64,000 bases of DNA from Theocolax elegans (Eukaryota > Arthropoda > Insecta > Hymenoptera > Cerocephalidae). The DNA is taken from assembly GCA_026168455.1 (NCBI GenBank), contig CM047430.1:71773044-71837043 (forward strand), written 5' to 3'. The translations under genes were made by a program, and so were the position numbers. This document shows, in pieces, positions 24,700 through 36,214 of the stretch (positions within the stretch are counted from its first letter, which is position 1; every line of letters begins with the position of its first letter). Under the pieces are notes generated by a model, which saw only the letters and a program-made list of their open reading frames with translations, made no database searches and was not told where the DNA came from.

Positions 24700-27330
24700 T
24701 TTTGGTATTCCTATATGTTAATTTTTGCCTTATTAGAATGATAGATGTTATTTTATAACAGAATATTGCAATATTTAAAATTGAATGGGGTCTCGAACAC
24801 CTTTAACACCTCTATATACTATTTTTGTGATTTTCCTGACTATACACTAATTTTTCTACGAACGTTAAATGTCACATATGTTACCATAACAAGTTCAACA
24901 AGACCCCCTTAACAATTCCATATTTATCTCTAATCCAATTTCTTGATTTCATTCTAATAACCAGATTATTATTACATTAAATTCATGAGGTAAGTTGTTA
25001 AAATTTTTAATACTTCTGATATGTCCGCAAAATTTCCATTTCATTAAATATACACCACTATAACAAAATCGAAATCTAATTGTATTAATTTTCGTGCAAT
25101 ACGTTACATACGTTACATAAATCACTTTTATATATATAAAGGAAGGCTATTCTTCCACAGTAATGTAAGGACTTTCTTTTTTTTTTTGCACTATACCTCG
25201 GTCTACAAGTAGAAAACGAAACTGCACTCGATACCAGTAGTGCGGTAAGTCGGAAATATATATGCGATCAAAAAAAAATTAAAATTCAATGTTTTTTAAT
25301 TGTTTGAGAAGTAATTACCAAAGGCGCGTTAGCTCGGTTTTCTACATGCCGTGTATGTTTAATTCATGCATCGTGTATTTAATTAGTTGTGCGCTAAACA
25401 ATCGGAAATATGGAAAAAAAAGAAGAAAAAGAAGGTAAATATATTCTATTAATATTCTTCACCGTAAATTTATTTCGTAGTATTAAATATGTATATAGAA
25501 TCTTGATGAAGCAATTACCAGGTTGGCGAGTGTTGTCTCGTTAAAAAAATATTATTAACGATTCGTACCGTAATCTTAGATTATAGTATAATACAAATCG
25601 ACGATGTAATCCTATAGGAGTTCGATATACGCGAAATTGCGGTAAATATATACAGCGTTCAAAAAATAAATCTATATATATCCATAGAATATCCGATGGG
25701 TATCTCGCGAAAAGAAAATTAAGAGAGAACAATATAAAATGATGATGAAGAAAATAATAAAATAATGAATAATCCGCGAAGTGCGAGGTAATCCATCATC
25801 TATGGAATTTCCAAGGTGCTTTGTTGGGATACGTTAAATTGAATTATTTGCTCTCGTGTGTATATAATACGATTAATTCATTTATTACCGCGTGGGGTAT
25901 ATATGCAAAGATACTCGACGTAACTTACATAGGAGGAGGAATAAAAAATCACAGCTTCTCTCTTTGTTTTTTCACTTTGCACACGTATATACGTATATAT
26001 ATACAATATATCGTTCGGCTAATTGGAACCTAGTTCACGAATGTGCACATGCGAGTTTGCAATAAATATTCTCTCGTTCCATTAAAACTGCGAGCGATAT
26101 GTATATATATATATATGCCGCCTTTATTTTTACGCATAGATCCGAGTTTTATATTAAGAATATTTTTTTAATTGGTCGGACGTTTACTTCCTTCGTTCGC
26201 GCTCCCTCGGTCTATGAAACGTCGTCATAATTTTATACCTTTTCGTTGTGTCTACACGCGCTCACTTGTACAAACACATACTTATAGGAATAATCCTTTA
26301 TCCTTTTTCCTACGCTTATACTTTTTACCGCTCGTTCGGCCGAGGCTTTGACACGATAAACTCGGATAACTATTTTATTTAATTACTCCCTGAATTATTT
26401 AACTATTCATATATAAACAGGTTTCTTAAGGATCGCTGCTTTTTCATTTCATCCATCCTCTCATTTTTATTTTGTAATTGGGTATGTATAAATCGAATTT
26501 GTATAGCGAATGATGGACTTATCGTGCATGGAATTTTGAGAAATTTTGTGTAAGTAAGAAGTAAGGCAATATCTTCAAATATTTCTTTTTTTTATAAAAT
26601 TCATTATACTTATAAAACATTTTTAATTTCATTTGTTTGCATAAAAAATTTATCTTATTTTTTGCTATAACAACTGACCATGACTCTAATAAAATTTATA
26701 AAATTATGACATATGCTTATAATAATATTATTAATATTATATACCAAAATTAATTCCAGTACTTAGAAAAGGGTTAATTTAATTAATCATTTCTTCGTTT
26801 CTTTCGTTTCTTTTTACATCACTTTTTACACGCACTTTTTACAATAATTTTGTTATTTAATTCTTTTTACTGAAATATTCGCTGTAAATATACAAAGTAT
26901 AAGTTTGGTGCAAATTGTATAAAAAAATTATATTACATACAAGAAAAGTAAAAAATAAATAATTGATTGTAAATTTTCCAGTGAAAAAAAGGTACTAATT
27001 CGAAAGTTGTACAAGTATTATCAGACTAAAAATATGTACAAGAAAATGTAAACATTATATAGGTCAATGACAAGATAGTAATTTGAAATAAAAAGGGTTG
27101 AGATAAAACGTAAATTATTGAAATAAAAAAAAATTAAGTGTTCTGATATACACGTATTCTCTTTGTGTAACAAAAATACGCTGATCAACCAAATTGATAT
27201 CTTAGTAATTTCTGACGATAATTTCAGTACCCAGTAGCCCTAAATGGATTAGGGCCATGTTTAATTATTAATGTTGAAATCTCAGAATATTATCATATAT
27301 AAATGCATTGGTTTCTGTCAGTCTTAAACT
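24700..27330. other. No recognisable gene
   Basis: Mostly AT-rich. TATA-rich runs occur at 25980-26120, and a short hairpin (GCCCTAA and TTAGGGC around a 5-base loop) lies at 27237-27255. Frames up to 70 codons are domain-free. Confidence 0.45.
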
Positions 27331-27339
27331 GAAGTCATT

Positions 27340-28441
27340 TTACTATAATAAATAGAATTTATCTGTTGGTGGGACTGGTTACAAAAAGAAAACTTAAAAC
27401 TAACTTAAATATAAAACTAATATACTTAAATAATAAATCTTTAACAATTATTCAAAGTAACCAAATAGTATACAACTGTAGCTAAAAGTAATTTGTGACG
27501 AATACAACAGAAAATAAAAACTTTTTTTTTAATATATATTATTTTTAATCCATTTTTTAATTTTTGATTTCTTATTTTTGGTGCTTAAGATTTTCATATC
27601 GTTAGGTAACATATTAAATATATTTATTGGTTTGATATAACTATTTTTACAACTAATTGTTCTTCTTGTACGAGGTAAAATTAAATTTTTTTTCCTCGTT
27701 ATGCTGTTAGAAGACATAAAATTGCTTTTTAGAGATTCGTAATGGAACATTAATGAATCTAGTGTAAAAATCTGTGCAATACTTAGTGGATTATTTTCAA
27801 TAATAAAATTATTCTTGTTTATAATTTTTAATAATTTTTTCTGCAAACTATGTAATATTTTCATATAATTATTATATGCACCACCCCAAGCTATTATACC
27901 ATAACTAATTATACTATTAAATAAAGCATAATATATCATTCTAAGCGTATCCAGGTTCATAATCTTGACCAGTTTATGAAACACAAAGATAAGATATTTT
28001 GTTTTATTAACAATATATTCAATGTGTTTACCCCAACTCATTCTAAAGTCAAAAATTACACCTAGGTATTTGGTATACTCAACTCTATTTATGTTAACAT
28101 TATTTATATGAATATTAAAATTATTAACCTCAGGTACACTATCGCAATAATTTCCAAATGTAATATAAGTTGTTTTTTAACATTTAAAGACAATTTATTA
28201 GTAGCCAACCAATTGGAGATTGATTCTAATTCGCTATTCATTAAACATTCAACTTCTTTCTAATTTTTACCAGTGACAATTATCGCAGTGTCATCTGCAT
28301 ATGAGATAATATTATCTGCTAACATATCATTTACATATAAAATAAATAACAGTGGTCCCAATATTGTACCTTGAGGAACACCAGTTTTTACTGTCATATT
28401 AGAACTAAAAACGTTATCTAATTTAACTCTTTGTCATATTA
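27340..28441 (-). mobile_element. Truncated non-LTR retrotransposon (reverse transcriptase fragment)
   Basis: Read on the minus strand from about 28441, the translation contains the reverse-transcriptase signature TGVPQGTILGPLLFILYVND, followed by the catalytic YADDT box (28287-28301) and a YTKYLGVIFD motif, then the thumb region in the 170-codon open frame 27529-28041. This order is typical of Jockey/CR1-like LINE elements. A TAG stop lies shortly after YADDT and at least one frameshift separates the palm from the thumb frame, so it is a dead copy. The 5' part (endonuclease and ORF1) is missing, as usual for target-primed insertions that stop early. The AT-rich minus-strand tail down to about 27340 is probably the 3' UTR; its exact end is not clear. 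Confidence 0.88.
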
Positions 28442-29340
28442 AAATATATTTCAATACAACATTTATTATGATAAATTATTTTCTCTACATGCAGGCCTGC
28501 CTGTTAAAATAAATTTGACTATTTCAACGAAATTTTATCACACACGTTAGAATAAAAAAAAATCGTTATCTATATACCAATATAACGAAGCATATATAGG
28601 ATTCGTCGTTATCTTGGGAATAATATAAATGATTAAATTGCATTAGTCATCGATGCAACATATGTGCATTAATACAAAACTATACGGAATAAAATAACTG
28701 GTAGAACAATCGTAGAGCGTAATATTAGAAAAAAAATTTTTCTTATCGAAGGAAGCTAGGTTATCTTATTAAAAAGCACGGAATAAATAAAACAAGTTCT
28801 ATATATATACCATTGACATCGAAGAAGATTGTAAAATATTTACGTAAGTGTGTATAATATCGTTATACTATAAATCACCTGTTCTATATAAATATGTTAT
28901 ATATAAAAAAATTAAACAGATCGCATGGTGAACCGAATAAATGTTGCGCGTTAGTTGACGATTAGTCATTAGAGCTTAGTATGTCCTCGTAATATAGTCA
29001 GAGTTTTTCCTTATTGCATACTTTGAATTTTGATTGACTGACATTCGAGGCTATAGCAGAAGAGTAACGTTTAAAATAAATCGTATGTCAATGTAGAAAA
29101 TGTAATAATAATAGCTACAATACTAATAAATGTGTTTTAAAGAAGAAACGTTATATTCGACCAAAAATGACAAATAAAAGCATAATTAGTGGTTATTAAA
29201 GACCGTTTCACCAATTTTCATATTGCTTAATTTATGCTAGGGATACTTTATTTATTTATTTTATTAAATTATTGTTTATACCAGAAATAAATTAGAATGG
29301 TGAATTCCATCAGAAACACACGCAAACACAAACACACACA
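28442..29340. other. AT-rich DNA, no gene seen
   Basis: No long frames, no terminal repeats and no RNA-gene motifs were seen. A short (CA)n run lies at about 29328-29345. Confidence 0.5.
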
Positions 29341-29344
29341 CACA

Positions 29345-29893
29345 TAGCCATATTTTTTTTCCTCCACAAACTATTTTTTACGTGTTCCATAAAGTGTTTC
29401 CAGTATGTCCGATTATTTTCAAATTATTATATTACTCCATGCCAAAGTGCTGGACAATTTGAAAAAAAAAAACAAAATATAATCATTTTTAAACTTTTTG
29501 GCCATATTAATTAATTCGTAGATCCTCAGAGAAGCATTTTTCACAAAAAACATATCTATACTTTTTTTTTAAATTCTCTGATCTTTTCATTAAAAATACT
29601 TTCAAAGTTATACATTATATGCTATAGGTATCCTATAAGTCATTGAAACCTTGAAATGAGAATTAATGAAAAATCAGAAATTTTACAAAAAAAAAGTATA
29701 GATATGTCTTTTGTGAAAAATGCTTCCCTGAGGAGCTATGAATTAATAAATATAGCCAAAAGGTATAAAAATGATTACAATTTGTTTTCTTCGAGTGTCC
29801 ATCACTTTGGCATGGAGCATAAGAATCCGAAAAAATTCAAACACACTGGAAACACTTTATAGAACATGTAAAAAAAAGTTTAGGGAGGATAAA
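29345..29893. mobile_element. Foldback (long inverted repeat) element
   Basis: The left arm 29345-29600 and the right arm 29640-29893 are imperfect inverse copies. Paired segments include ATAAAGTGTTTCCAGT with ACTGGAAACACTTTAT, CTCCATGCCAAAGTG with CACTTTGGCATGGAG, and GAAGCATTTTTCACAAAA with its inverse. The centre is near 29615. Termini near GCCATATTTT and AAATTTGGACTGGC are only partly alike, so boundaries are approximate. The 68-codon frame in the right arm is a by-product. Confidence 0.75.
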
Positions 29894-30448
29894 TTTGGAC
29901 TGGCTGATCTTATAGAGAATCACCTACATGTATATCTGTAGTCAAAGGCAAAATAGTACAAGTCGCAATTTTAATTTGCATGCAATTAATTCTACGCATA
30001 AATTTAATAGAATCTTAATATTAATGATTATTAATTATTTGCAAAACGTCATTAGTCCACCGTACTTATGATGTTTTACTTAATTATGCCATAACTTCTT
30101 AATGGTTTTAAATTATTATTTTTAATAATTCTTTTAAATGAATAATATTGAGAATATATTTTGAGAGTTATTTTTCTAATACTAATTTAGTAAAAAGCAC
30201 TTAAAATCTGATTCTCTCAAAATTAGAAAATTGTGATTTATGCTACTTTGCCTTTTAACCCACAGATATGTGTAAATATCCGTACGTTAATTCGGTTATA
30301 AAATATATTTAACTTATACCACAGAATTCTAAAATGTAAAAATTGACGGTAAAATGTGCAAATCGACAACTTTACACTTTGGAATAGTGTAAAATGCGAG
30401 TATTATACTTTTGAAAAATGCAGTTCTCACTAATTTTACAATGTTGGA
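29894..30448. other. AT-rich DNA with TTACACTTT-like motifs
   Basis: No gene. Around 30340-30450 the motifs TCGACAACTTTACACTTT and AGTGTAAAATG recur in both orientations and continue past the pogo-like insertion (31401-31440), so the pogo element landed inside an older repeat. Confidence 0.45.
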
Positions 30449-30476
30449 AAGAGTAAAGTTGTCGAATGAAAGTATA

Positions 30477-31400
30477 GGGGAAGCCCGGGCAAGACGGTCA
30501 CCCCCCTCTATTTCTAATATGGCTGTTCGGAAAATTTCGAAAAAATTCAAGTATATTGTTGTGTTACTAGTATTTAAATTTCAGTACGTCCGCGCCGGTC
30601 TCGATGGTAACATCGTCGAAAAACATAATATTGATTTTTGTCTGAATCCTTACGATGTTATCAAGGTAAGAAAGTAAACTTATTTTTCACACAAATTATT
30701 AAATTAATAAATAAATATTGTCAGGCTATTATATTTAACTAGTTTTAAAAAAAGACACAGGTTAGAGCCCATATTAATTTTGTTTTTTACTAATTTTAAA
30801 AAAAATTCATTATATCCATTCCGGGCAAGATGGTCCGGGCAAGACGTCATATGGGCCATTTTGCCCGGAATACACAAATTTGAGTTTTTTCTTTTTAAGC
30901 AATTTATTACAACTTTTTGTAAAGTGTAAAAAGTGGTCCATCATGAAAATTGTTCACCATAAAAGGAATGGTAGTGTAATTTTGGCGAAGAATGCGACGA
31001 TTAATGTAGCTATTGATAAAAAAAAATTTTTCTGTTTCTCTTACTGTTAATGTTTCTATAAAAAGTAATTTATATATTAATCTATTTTGTTAGTAAATGA
31101 GGTTTAAAAACTATAATAGGTGTCAAAATGGCCTTAAATTGACCCAATATTTATCGTATTTTTTCCTGAGTGGTCCGATTTGGGCCCGGCATTTTGAAGG
31201 CCGTGTCGAAATTGTCACAATGTTTTAACAATTTTTTATTATATGCTTAAGTTATAATATATCAATATACTTGGCACGTAACTTCTTTGTTTCTGATTCC
31301 TACTGCACGAAAAAAAATTTATTGATCGTATATTTTGTTGTTTAGGGGGTCCATTTTTATTCGTTTTTCCTTAAGGGGTCCGTCTTGCCCGGGCTTCCCC
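30477..31400 (+). mobile_element. pogo-like TIR element, copy 1
   Basis: It is bounded by perfect inverted repeats (GGGGAAGCCCGGGCAAGACG and its inverse) and by TA on both sides (30475-30476 and 31401-31402). A start-like frame MAVRKI begins at 30523, and GT-AG-like sites suggest small introns. The PHD-finger region present in copy 3 is largely deleted here, leaving a remnant from GAAAATTGTTCACCAT to GAATGCGACGATTAA. Internal GGGCAAGA motifs (30825-30875) resemble the terminal repeat and may be transposase sites. Non-autonomous. Confidence 0.85.
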
Positions 31401-31768
31401 TAATTCTTACATTTTCAGATTTCAATAGTGTAAGGTTAGATCGATTTATACGAGTTAACGTCAATTTGTATATGCCAGGGTTTTGAATACAAATTACTGG
31501 CGAAAGTTGTGAATCCAGGTAATATTATTAAAATATACTGTTGTTTCTACCGTTCGCGCACAGATATAGGAAAATCCTATTTTTAAATTATTCCAGACGC
31601 AGTATATAGAATAATAAATGTCTATAATTGATCAATTTTATGTAAATGAACCTTCAAATGATCTACAGCTACTGACACCTACAATCGTGCGACTTATTGA
31701 CAATTCTTTGATGTTTTAAAACTTTTTACCAAAGTGAAGGACAATAAAAGTTGTCGAATGAAAGTATA

Positions 31769-32669
31769 GGGGAAGCCCGGGCAAGACGGTCACCCCCCTC
31801 TATTTCTAATATGGCTGTTCGGAAAATTCCGAAAAAATTCAAGTATATTGTTTGTGTTACTAGCATTTAAATTTCAGTACGTCCGCGCCGGTCTCGATGG
31901 TAACATCGTCGAAAAACATAAATATTGTTTTTCGTCTGAATCCTTACGATGTTATCAAGGTAAGAAAGTAAACTTATTTTTCACACAAATTATTAAATTA
32001 ATAAATAAATAGTGTCAGGCTATTGTATTTAACTAGTTTTAAAAAAAGACACAGGTTAGAGCCCATATTAATTTTGTTTTTTACTAATTTTTAAAAAAAG
32101 TCATTATATCCATTCCGGGCAAGATGGTCCGGGCAAGACGGTCATATGGCCATTTTGCCCGGAATACACAAATTTGAGTTTTTTCTTTTTAAAGCAATTT
32201 ATTACAACTTTTTTGTAAAGTGTAAAAAGTGGTCTCATGAAAATTGTTCACCATACAAAGGAATGGTAGTTATTTTTGCGAAGAATGCGACGATTAATGT
32301 ACTATTTATAAAAAAATTTTTCTTTCTTTACTGTTAATGTTTCTATAAAAGTAATTTATATATTAATCTATTTTGTTAGTAAATGATGTTTAAAATATAA
32401 ATATGTTCAAAATTCCTTATTTGACCAATATTTATCGATTTTTCCTGAGGGTGTCCGTTTTGCCCGGGCATTTTGAAGGCCTCGAAATTTCACAATTTTT
32501 TTAACAATTTTTTATTATATGCTTAAGTTATAATATATCAATATACTTGCACGTACTTCTTTGTTCTGATTCCTACTTCACGAAAAAAATTTTATTGATC
32601 GTATATTTTGTGTTTAGTCCATTTTTTATTCGTTTTTCCTTAAGGGGTCCGTCTTGCCCGGGCTTCCCC
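31769..32669 (+). mobile_element. pogo-like TIR element, copy 2
   Basis: Same structure and flanks as copy 1, because it lies in unit 2 of the 1.3 kb tandem duplication. TA flanks both ends. It differs from copy 1 mostly by single-base indels. The PHD-finger codons are likewise mostly deleted. The 63-codon frame at 32146-32337 has no meaning beyond the remnant. Confidence 0.85.
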
Positions 32670-33019
32670 TAATTCTTACATTTTCAGATTTCAATAGTGT
32701 AAGGTTAGATCGATTTATACGAGTTAACGTCAATTTGTATATGCCAGGGTTTTGAATACAAATTACTGGCGAAAGTTGTGAATCCAGGTAATATTATTAA
32801 AATATACTGTTGTTTCTACCGTTCGCGCACAGATATAGGAAAATCCTATTTTTAAATTATTCCAGACGCAGTATATATAGAATAATAAATGTCTATAATT
32901 GATCAATTTTATGTAAATGAACCTTCAAATGATCTACAGCTACTCACACCTACAATCGTGCGACTTATTGACAATTCTTTGATGTTTTAAAACTTTTTAC
33001 CAAAGTGAAGGACAATAAA

Positions 33020-33830
33020 ATTTTTCAAACTATTAGAAAACAGTTGAAGCAAGGTATTTTTTAAATTTTTATAAAAAACTATCAATTGTGGCGTGGCCGC
33101 CATATTTTAAATTTCAAATTATGTATATGTTTCTTTCTGATATTAAGAATTCTAACTCAGATGGTTAGATTATATAGAATATTTGCAGACAATGTCGTAT
33201 TTGATGTTATATAAAAAAGTTGATAGGTTTTGACATAAATAGCTTTAAAAACATCATGCCTTTACAAAAAAAATTGTTACATGTCCAGATTTTGTCCAGA
33301 CGAGTTGATGTGATACTATTAGTCATATATATCATTATTACCGTTACAAACTTTGACTTGTCATAAAATTTTTACTGAATATATGTATATAGGTACAGGA
33401 TAAACGTATGCAACAAGATAAAGTGATCTGTGTAAATTACTATATTATACACAAAGCATAATAAATATACAAGAGCGAAAAATAGAACGACGATGGTAGA
33501 AATATAGTGCAACATATCCGAGGACTACGTCATTACTCGCGTCGTTACTTTATTATCACGTTGGTAAAGAACGACGAGAAAGGCATACAAAAAGATTGCG
33601 AAAAAATACCCGACAGAGAGAATCGGTATCAATCGATCGTTTAACATGCACGTTGAATATTGATCGATCGACCGGGAAATATTTCTTTCGCAAAGTGAAC
33701 AAAAGCAAAATAAAAAAGGATATGCTAACAGAAGAATTCACGAGAGAAGAGAAAAAGCTAGTCCTCTTAAATGAGTTAATTACGAATCCTAATGGCTTAT
33801 TGTTCAGTCGAAATACTTTGTATTTTCACG
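33020..33830. other. Repeat family D copy 2 and unassigned DNA
   Basis: 33050-33290 is the inverted counterpart of the old repeat at 15680-16070, with matching segments around the GCGTGGC and AGAATTCTAACTCAGATGG region. 33380-33900 is GC-richer and holds a 101-codon plus-strand frame (33596-33901) of charged residues without a domain; I do not call it a gene. Confidence 0.45.
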
Positions 33831-34023
33831 TATTTATATACATACTGATGAAAAAGGAGTATTTGAGACAATCGACGTTTCGTAACAGTTGTAAGACCTG
33901 ATGAGTTGATTAGGAGCGAATGAATATTTCTTTACAGTTAGGTATTATTTTAATCAATATTCTTAACAATTAAACTAACATTTATTTTTAATTCGCTAAA
34001 ATATCGATTTTTCGATATAAGTA

Positions 34024-34966
34024 GGGGAAGTCCGGGCAAGACGGTCATACTGGGCAAGACGGTCACCCCCCTCTATTTCTAATATGGCTGTTCGGAAAAT
34101 TCCGAAAAAATTCAAGTATATTGTTTGTGTTACTAGCATTTAAATTTCAGTACGTCCGCGCCGGTCTCGATGGTAACATCGTCGAAAAACATAAATATTG
34201 TTTTTCGTCTGAATCCTTACGATGTTATCAAGGTAATAAAGTAAACTTATTTTTCACACAAATTATTAAATTAATAAATAAATAGTGTCAGGCTATTGTA
34301 TTTAACTAGTTTTAAAAAAAGACACAGGTTAGAGCCCATATTAATTTTGTTTTTTACTAATTTTTAAAAAAAGTCATTATATCCATTCCGGGCAAGATGG
34401 TCCGGGCAAGACGGTCATATGGCAATTATTCATTCATGAAGATTTCTATTGTTTAATTTGTTATGAGAAATATGTAGAGCCTCCCACTGAAGATTGGATT
34501 CAATGCAATCAGTGTAAAAAGTGGGCTCATGAAAATTGTTCACCATACAAAGGATATGGTAGTTATTTTTGCGAAGAATGCGACGATTAATGTACTATTT
34601 ATAAAAAAAATTTTTCTTTTCTTTACTGTTAATGTTTCTATAAAAGTAATTTATATATTAATCTATTTTGTTAGTAAATGATGTTTAAAAATATAAATAT
34701 GTTCAAAATTCCTTATTTAACCAATTTTTATTGATTTTTCCTGAGGGTGTCCGTTTTGCCCGGGCATTTTTGAAAGCCTCGAAATTTCACAATTTTTTCA
34801 ACAATTTTTTATTATATGCTTAAGTTATAATATATCGATATACTTGCACGTACTTCTTTGTTCTGATTCCTACTTCACGAAAAAAATTTTATTGATCGTA
34901 TATTTTGTTGTATAGTCCATTTTTTATTCGTTTTCCTTAAGGGGTCCGTCTTGCCCGGGCTTCCCC
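34024..34966 (+). mobile_element. pogo-like TIR element, copy 3 (retains PHD-finger codons)
   Basis: Inverted repeats GGGGAAGTCCGGGCAAGACG and the inverse at 34945-34966; TA at 34022-34023 and 34967-34968. The second copy of the host segment reads GATATAAGTAAATGAGTG at 39645-39662 with no element, which is the empty site and shows that TA was duplicated on insertion. The element has a short first exon-like frame (MAVRKIPKKFK), possible GT-AG introns, and an intact C-terminal PHD-type zinc finger (34435-34590). The central DDE catalytic region is absent, so it cannot mobilise itself. Confidence 0.88.
34435..34590 (+). pseudogene. PHD-type zinc finger fragment of a pogo-like transposase
   Basis: The plus-strand frame HEDFYCLICYEKYVEPP...WIQCNQCKKWAHENC...YFCEECDD ends in TAA at 34588-34590. 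The Cys/His spacing (CxxC, then CNQC, then HENC, then CEEC, with a Trp before the His) fits the Cys4-His-Cys3 zinc-binding pattern of a PHD finger. C-terminal PHD-like fingers occur on some insect pogo/Tigger-type transposases (family knowledge). Here it is detached from any catalytic domain and preceded by intron-like and terminal-repeat sequence, so it is a fossil exon. No ATG in frame is apparent. Confidence 0.75.
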
Positions 34967-35783
34967 TAAATGAGTGTTTTTTATCCATGAAATATTACGT
35001 TATTATAAGTTATTATCAATTTATAATAACAAATGTGCACCATTTCAACTTTCACAAATATTTTATATATACCTACTTTCTTTACGTTTTCGAAAAAAAC
35101 TGCTTACTCCAAGTATTAGTAGAAAAAGACACAAGAAACGCGTGGATAGTTGAATTAACCAACCCGATTGGTAATAAATAGGTAATACTTCAAGATAACA
35201 AAATTTAATTATTTCTTAATTCGTTGAAAAATATAGTTGACGTAAGTATCAGAAAGTTAGTTACGTCAGTAATTAAATGGTTACAATAATTAATTTTTTT
35301 TCTTCGCATAACAAATTGATTAGTAAAATTTACTAATTATATTACTTGAAACAAAAAAAAAATAAAGAAATAAGTGTTACCAGTATATGTCGCGGTTAAA
35401 CAGATAATTATGAAGCAAAAGTACAAATTGCTTCAATATTTAACATGATTTCCGTTATCTAAAACTCGATACCGATTTCTTCTGAAAAATCAGGAATAAT
35501 CGTAAATTTTCGGTGCAGATATTTTTTAGGATGTCTTTGTTATATTGATCTGGAACTTTATAGAATTACTTATTATTTAATAATCTAGTGCTTTTCTATT
35601 TAGGATTTTCATAAAATTGTATATTTTTTTAAATAAATGCAATAATTAATCTTTTTTGCTCAGTCGGTAACTCATCAGGTATGCCACCCTCTTACGCGAT
35701 TGATTCGTGGAATTCAATACATTATGTTGTATACAAGTTAGTAAATTTAGCGATTTTAAATAATTGTAGTAGAGAAATAATTA

Positions 35784-36214
35784 GAAAATTGTTCACCATA
35801 CAAAGGAATGGTAGTTTATTTTGCGAAGAATGCGACGATTAATGTATATTTATAAAAAAATTTTTCTTTCTTTACTGTTAATGTTTCTATAAAAGTAATT
35901 TTATATTAATCTATTTTGTTAGTAAATGATGTTTAAAATATAAATATGTTCAAAATTCCTTATTTAACCAATTTTTATTGATTTTTCCTGAGGGTGTCCG
36001 TTTTGCCCGGGCATTTTTGAAAGCCTCGAAATTTCACAATTTTTTCAACAATTTTTTATTATATGCTTAAGTTATAATATATCGATATACTTGCACGTAC
36101 TTCTTTGTTCTGATTCCTACTTCACGAAAAAAATTTTATTGATCGTATATTTTGTTGTATAGTCCATTTTTTATTCGTTTTTCCTTAAGGGGTCCGTCTT
36201 GCCCGGGCTTCCCC
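35784..36214 (+). mobile_element. pogo-like TIR element, copy 4 (3' half only)
   Basis: It begins abruptly at GAAAATTGTTCACCATAC, which is internal to copy 3, and runs to the intact right terminal repeat (36193-36214) and TA. The left junction joins host sequence of the 3.45 kb segment directly to the middle of the transposon. This marks the boundary of the local duplication 34531-35785 to 35786-37040. A few bases shared at the join (AGAA, ATTGTTC) suggest microhomology. Confidence 0.85.

Larger units (their letters stand above)
30449..33019 (+). repeat. Tandem duplication of about 1.3 kb (two units)
   Basis: Unit 1 spans about 30449-31748 and unit 2 about 31749-33019. Each begins AGTTGTCGAATGAAAGTATA, contains a complete pogo-like element, and continues through the same flank (TTTCAATAGTGTAAGGTTAG, later TTGACAATTCTTTGATG) to GACAATAAA. 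The left and right flanks of the two transposons are the same, so the pair arose by segmental duplication and not by two insertions. Confidence 0.85.

Noticed and set aside
34951..35181. 76-codon frame repeated near 36199
   Set aside because: It starts inside the pogo-like terminal repeat and recurs only through segmental duplication; frame is not preserved in the third copy.
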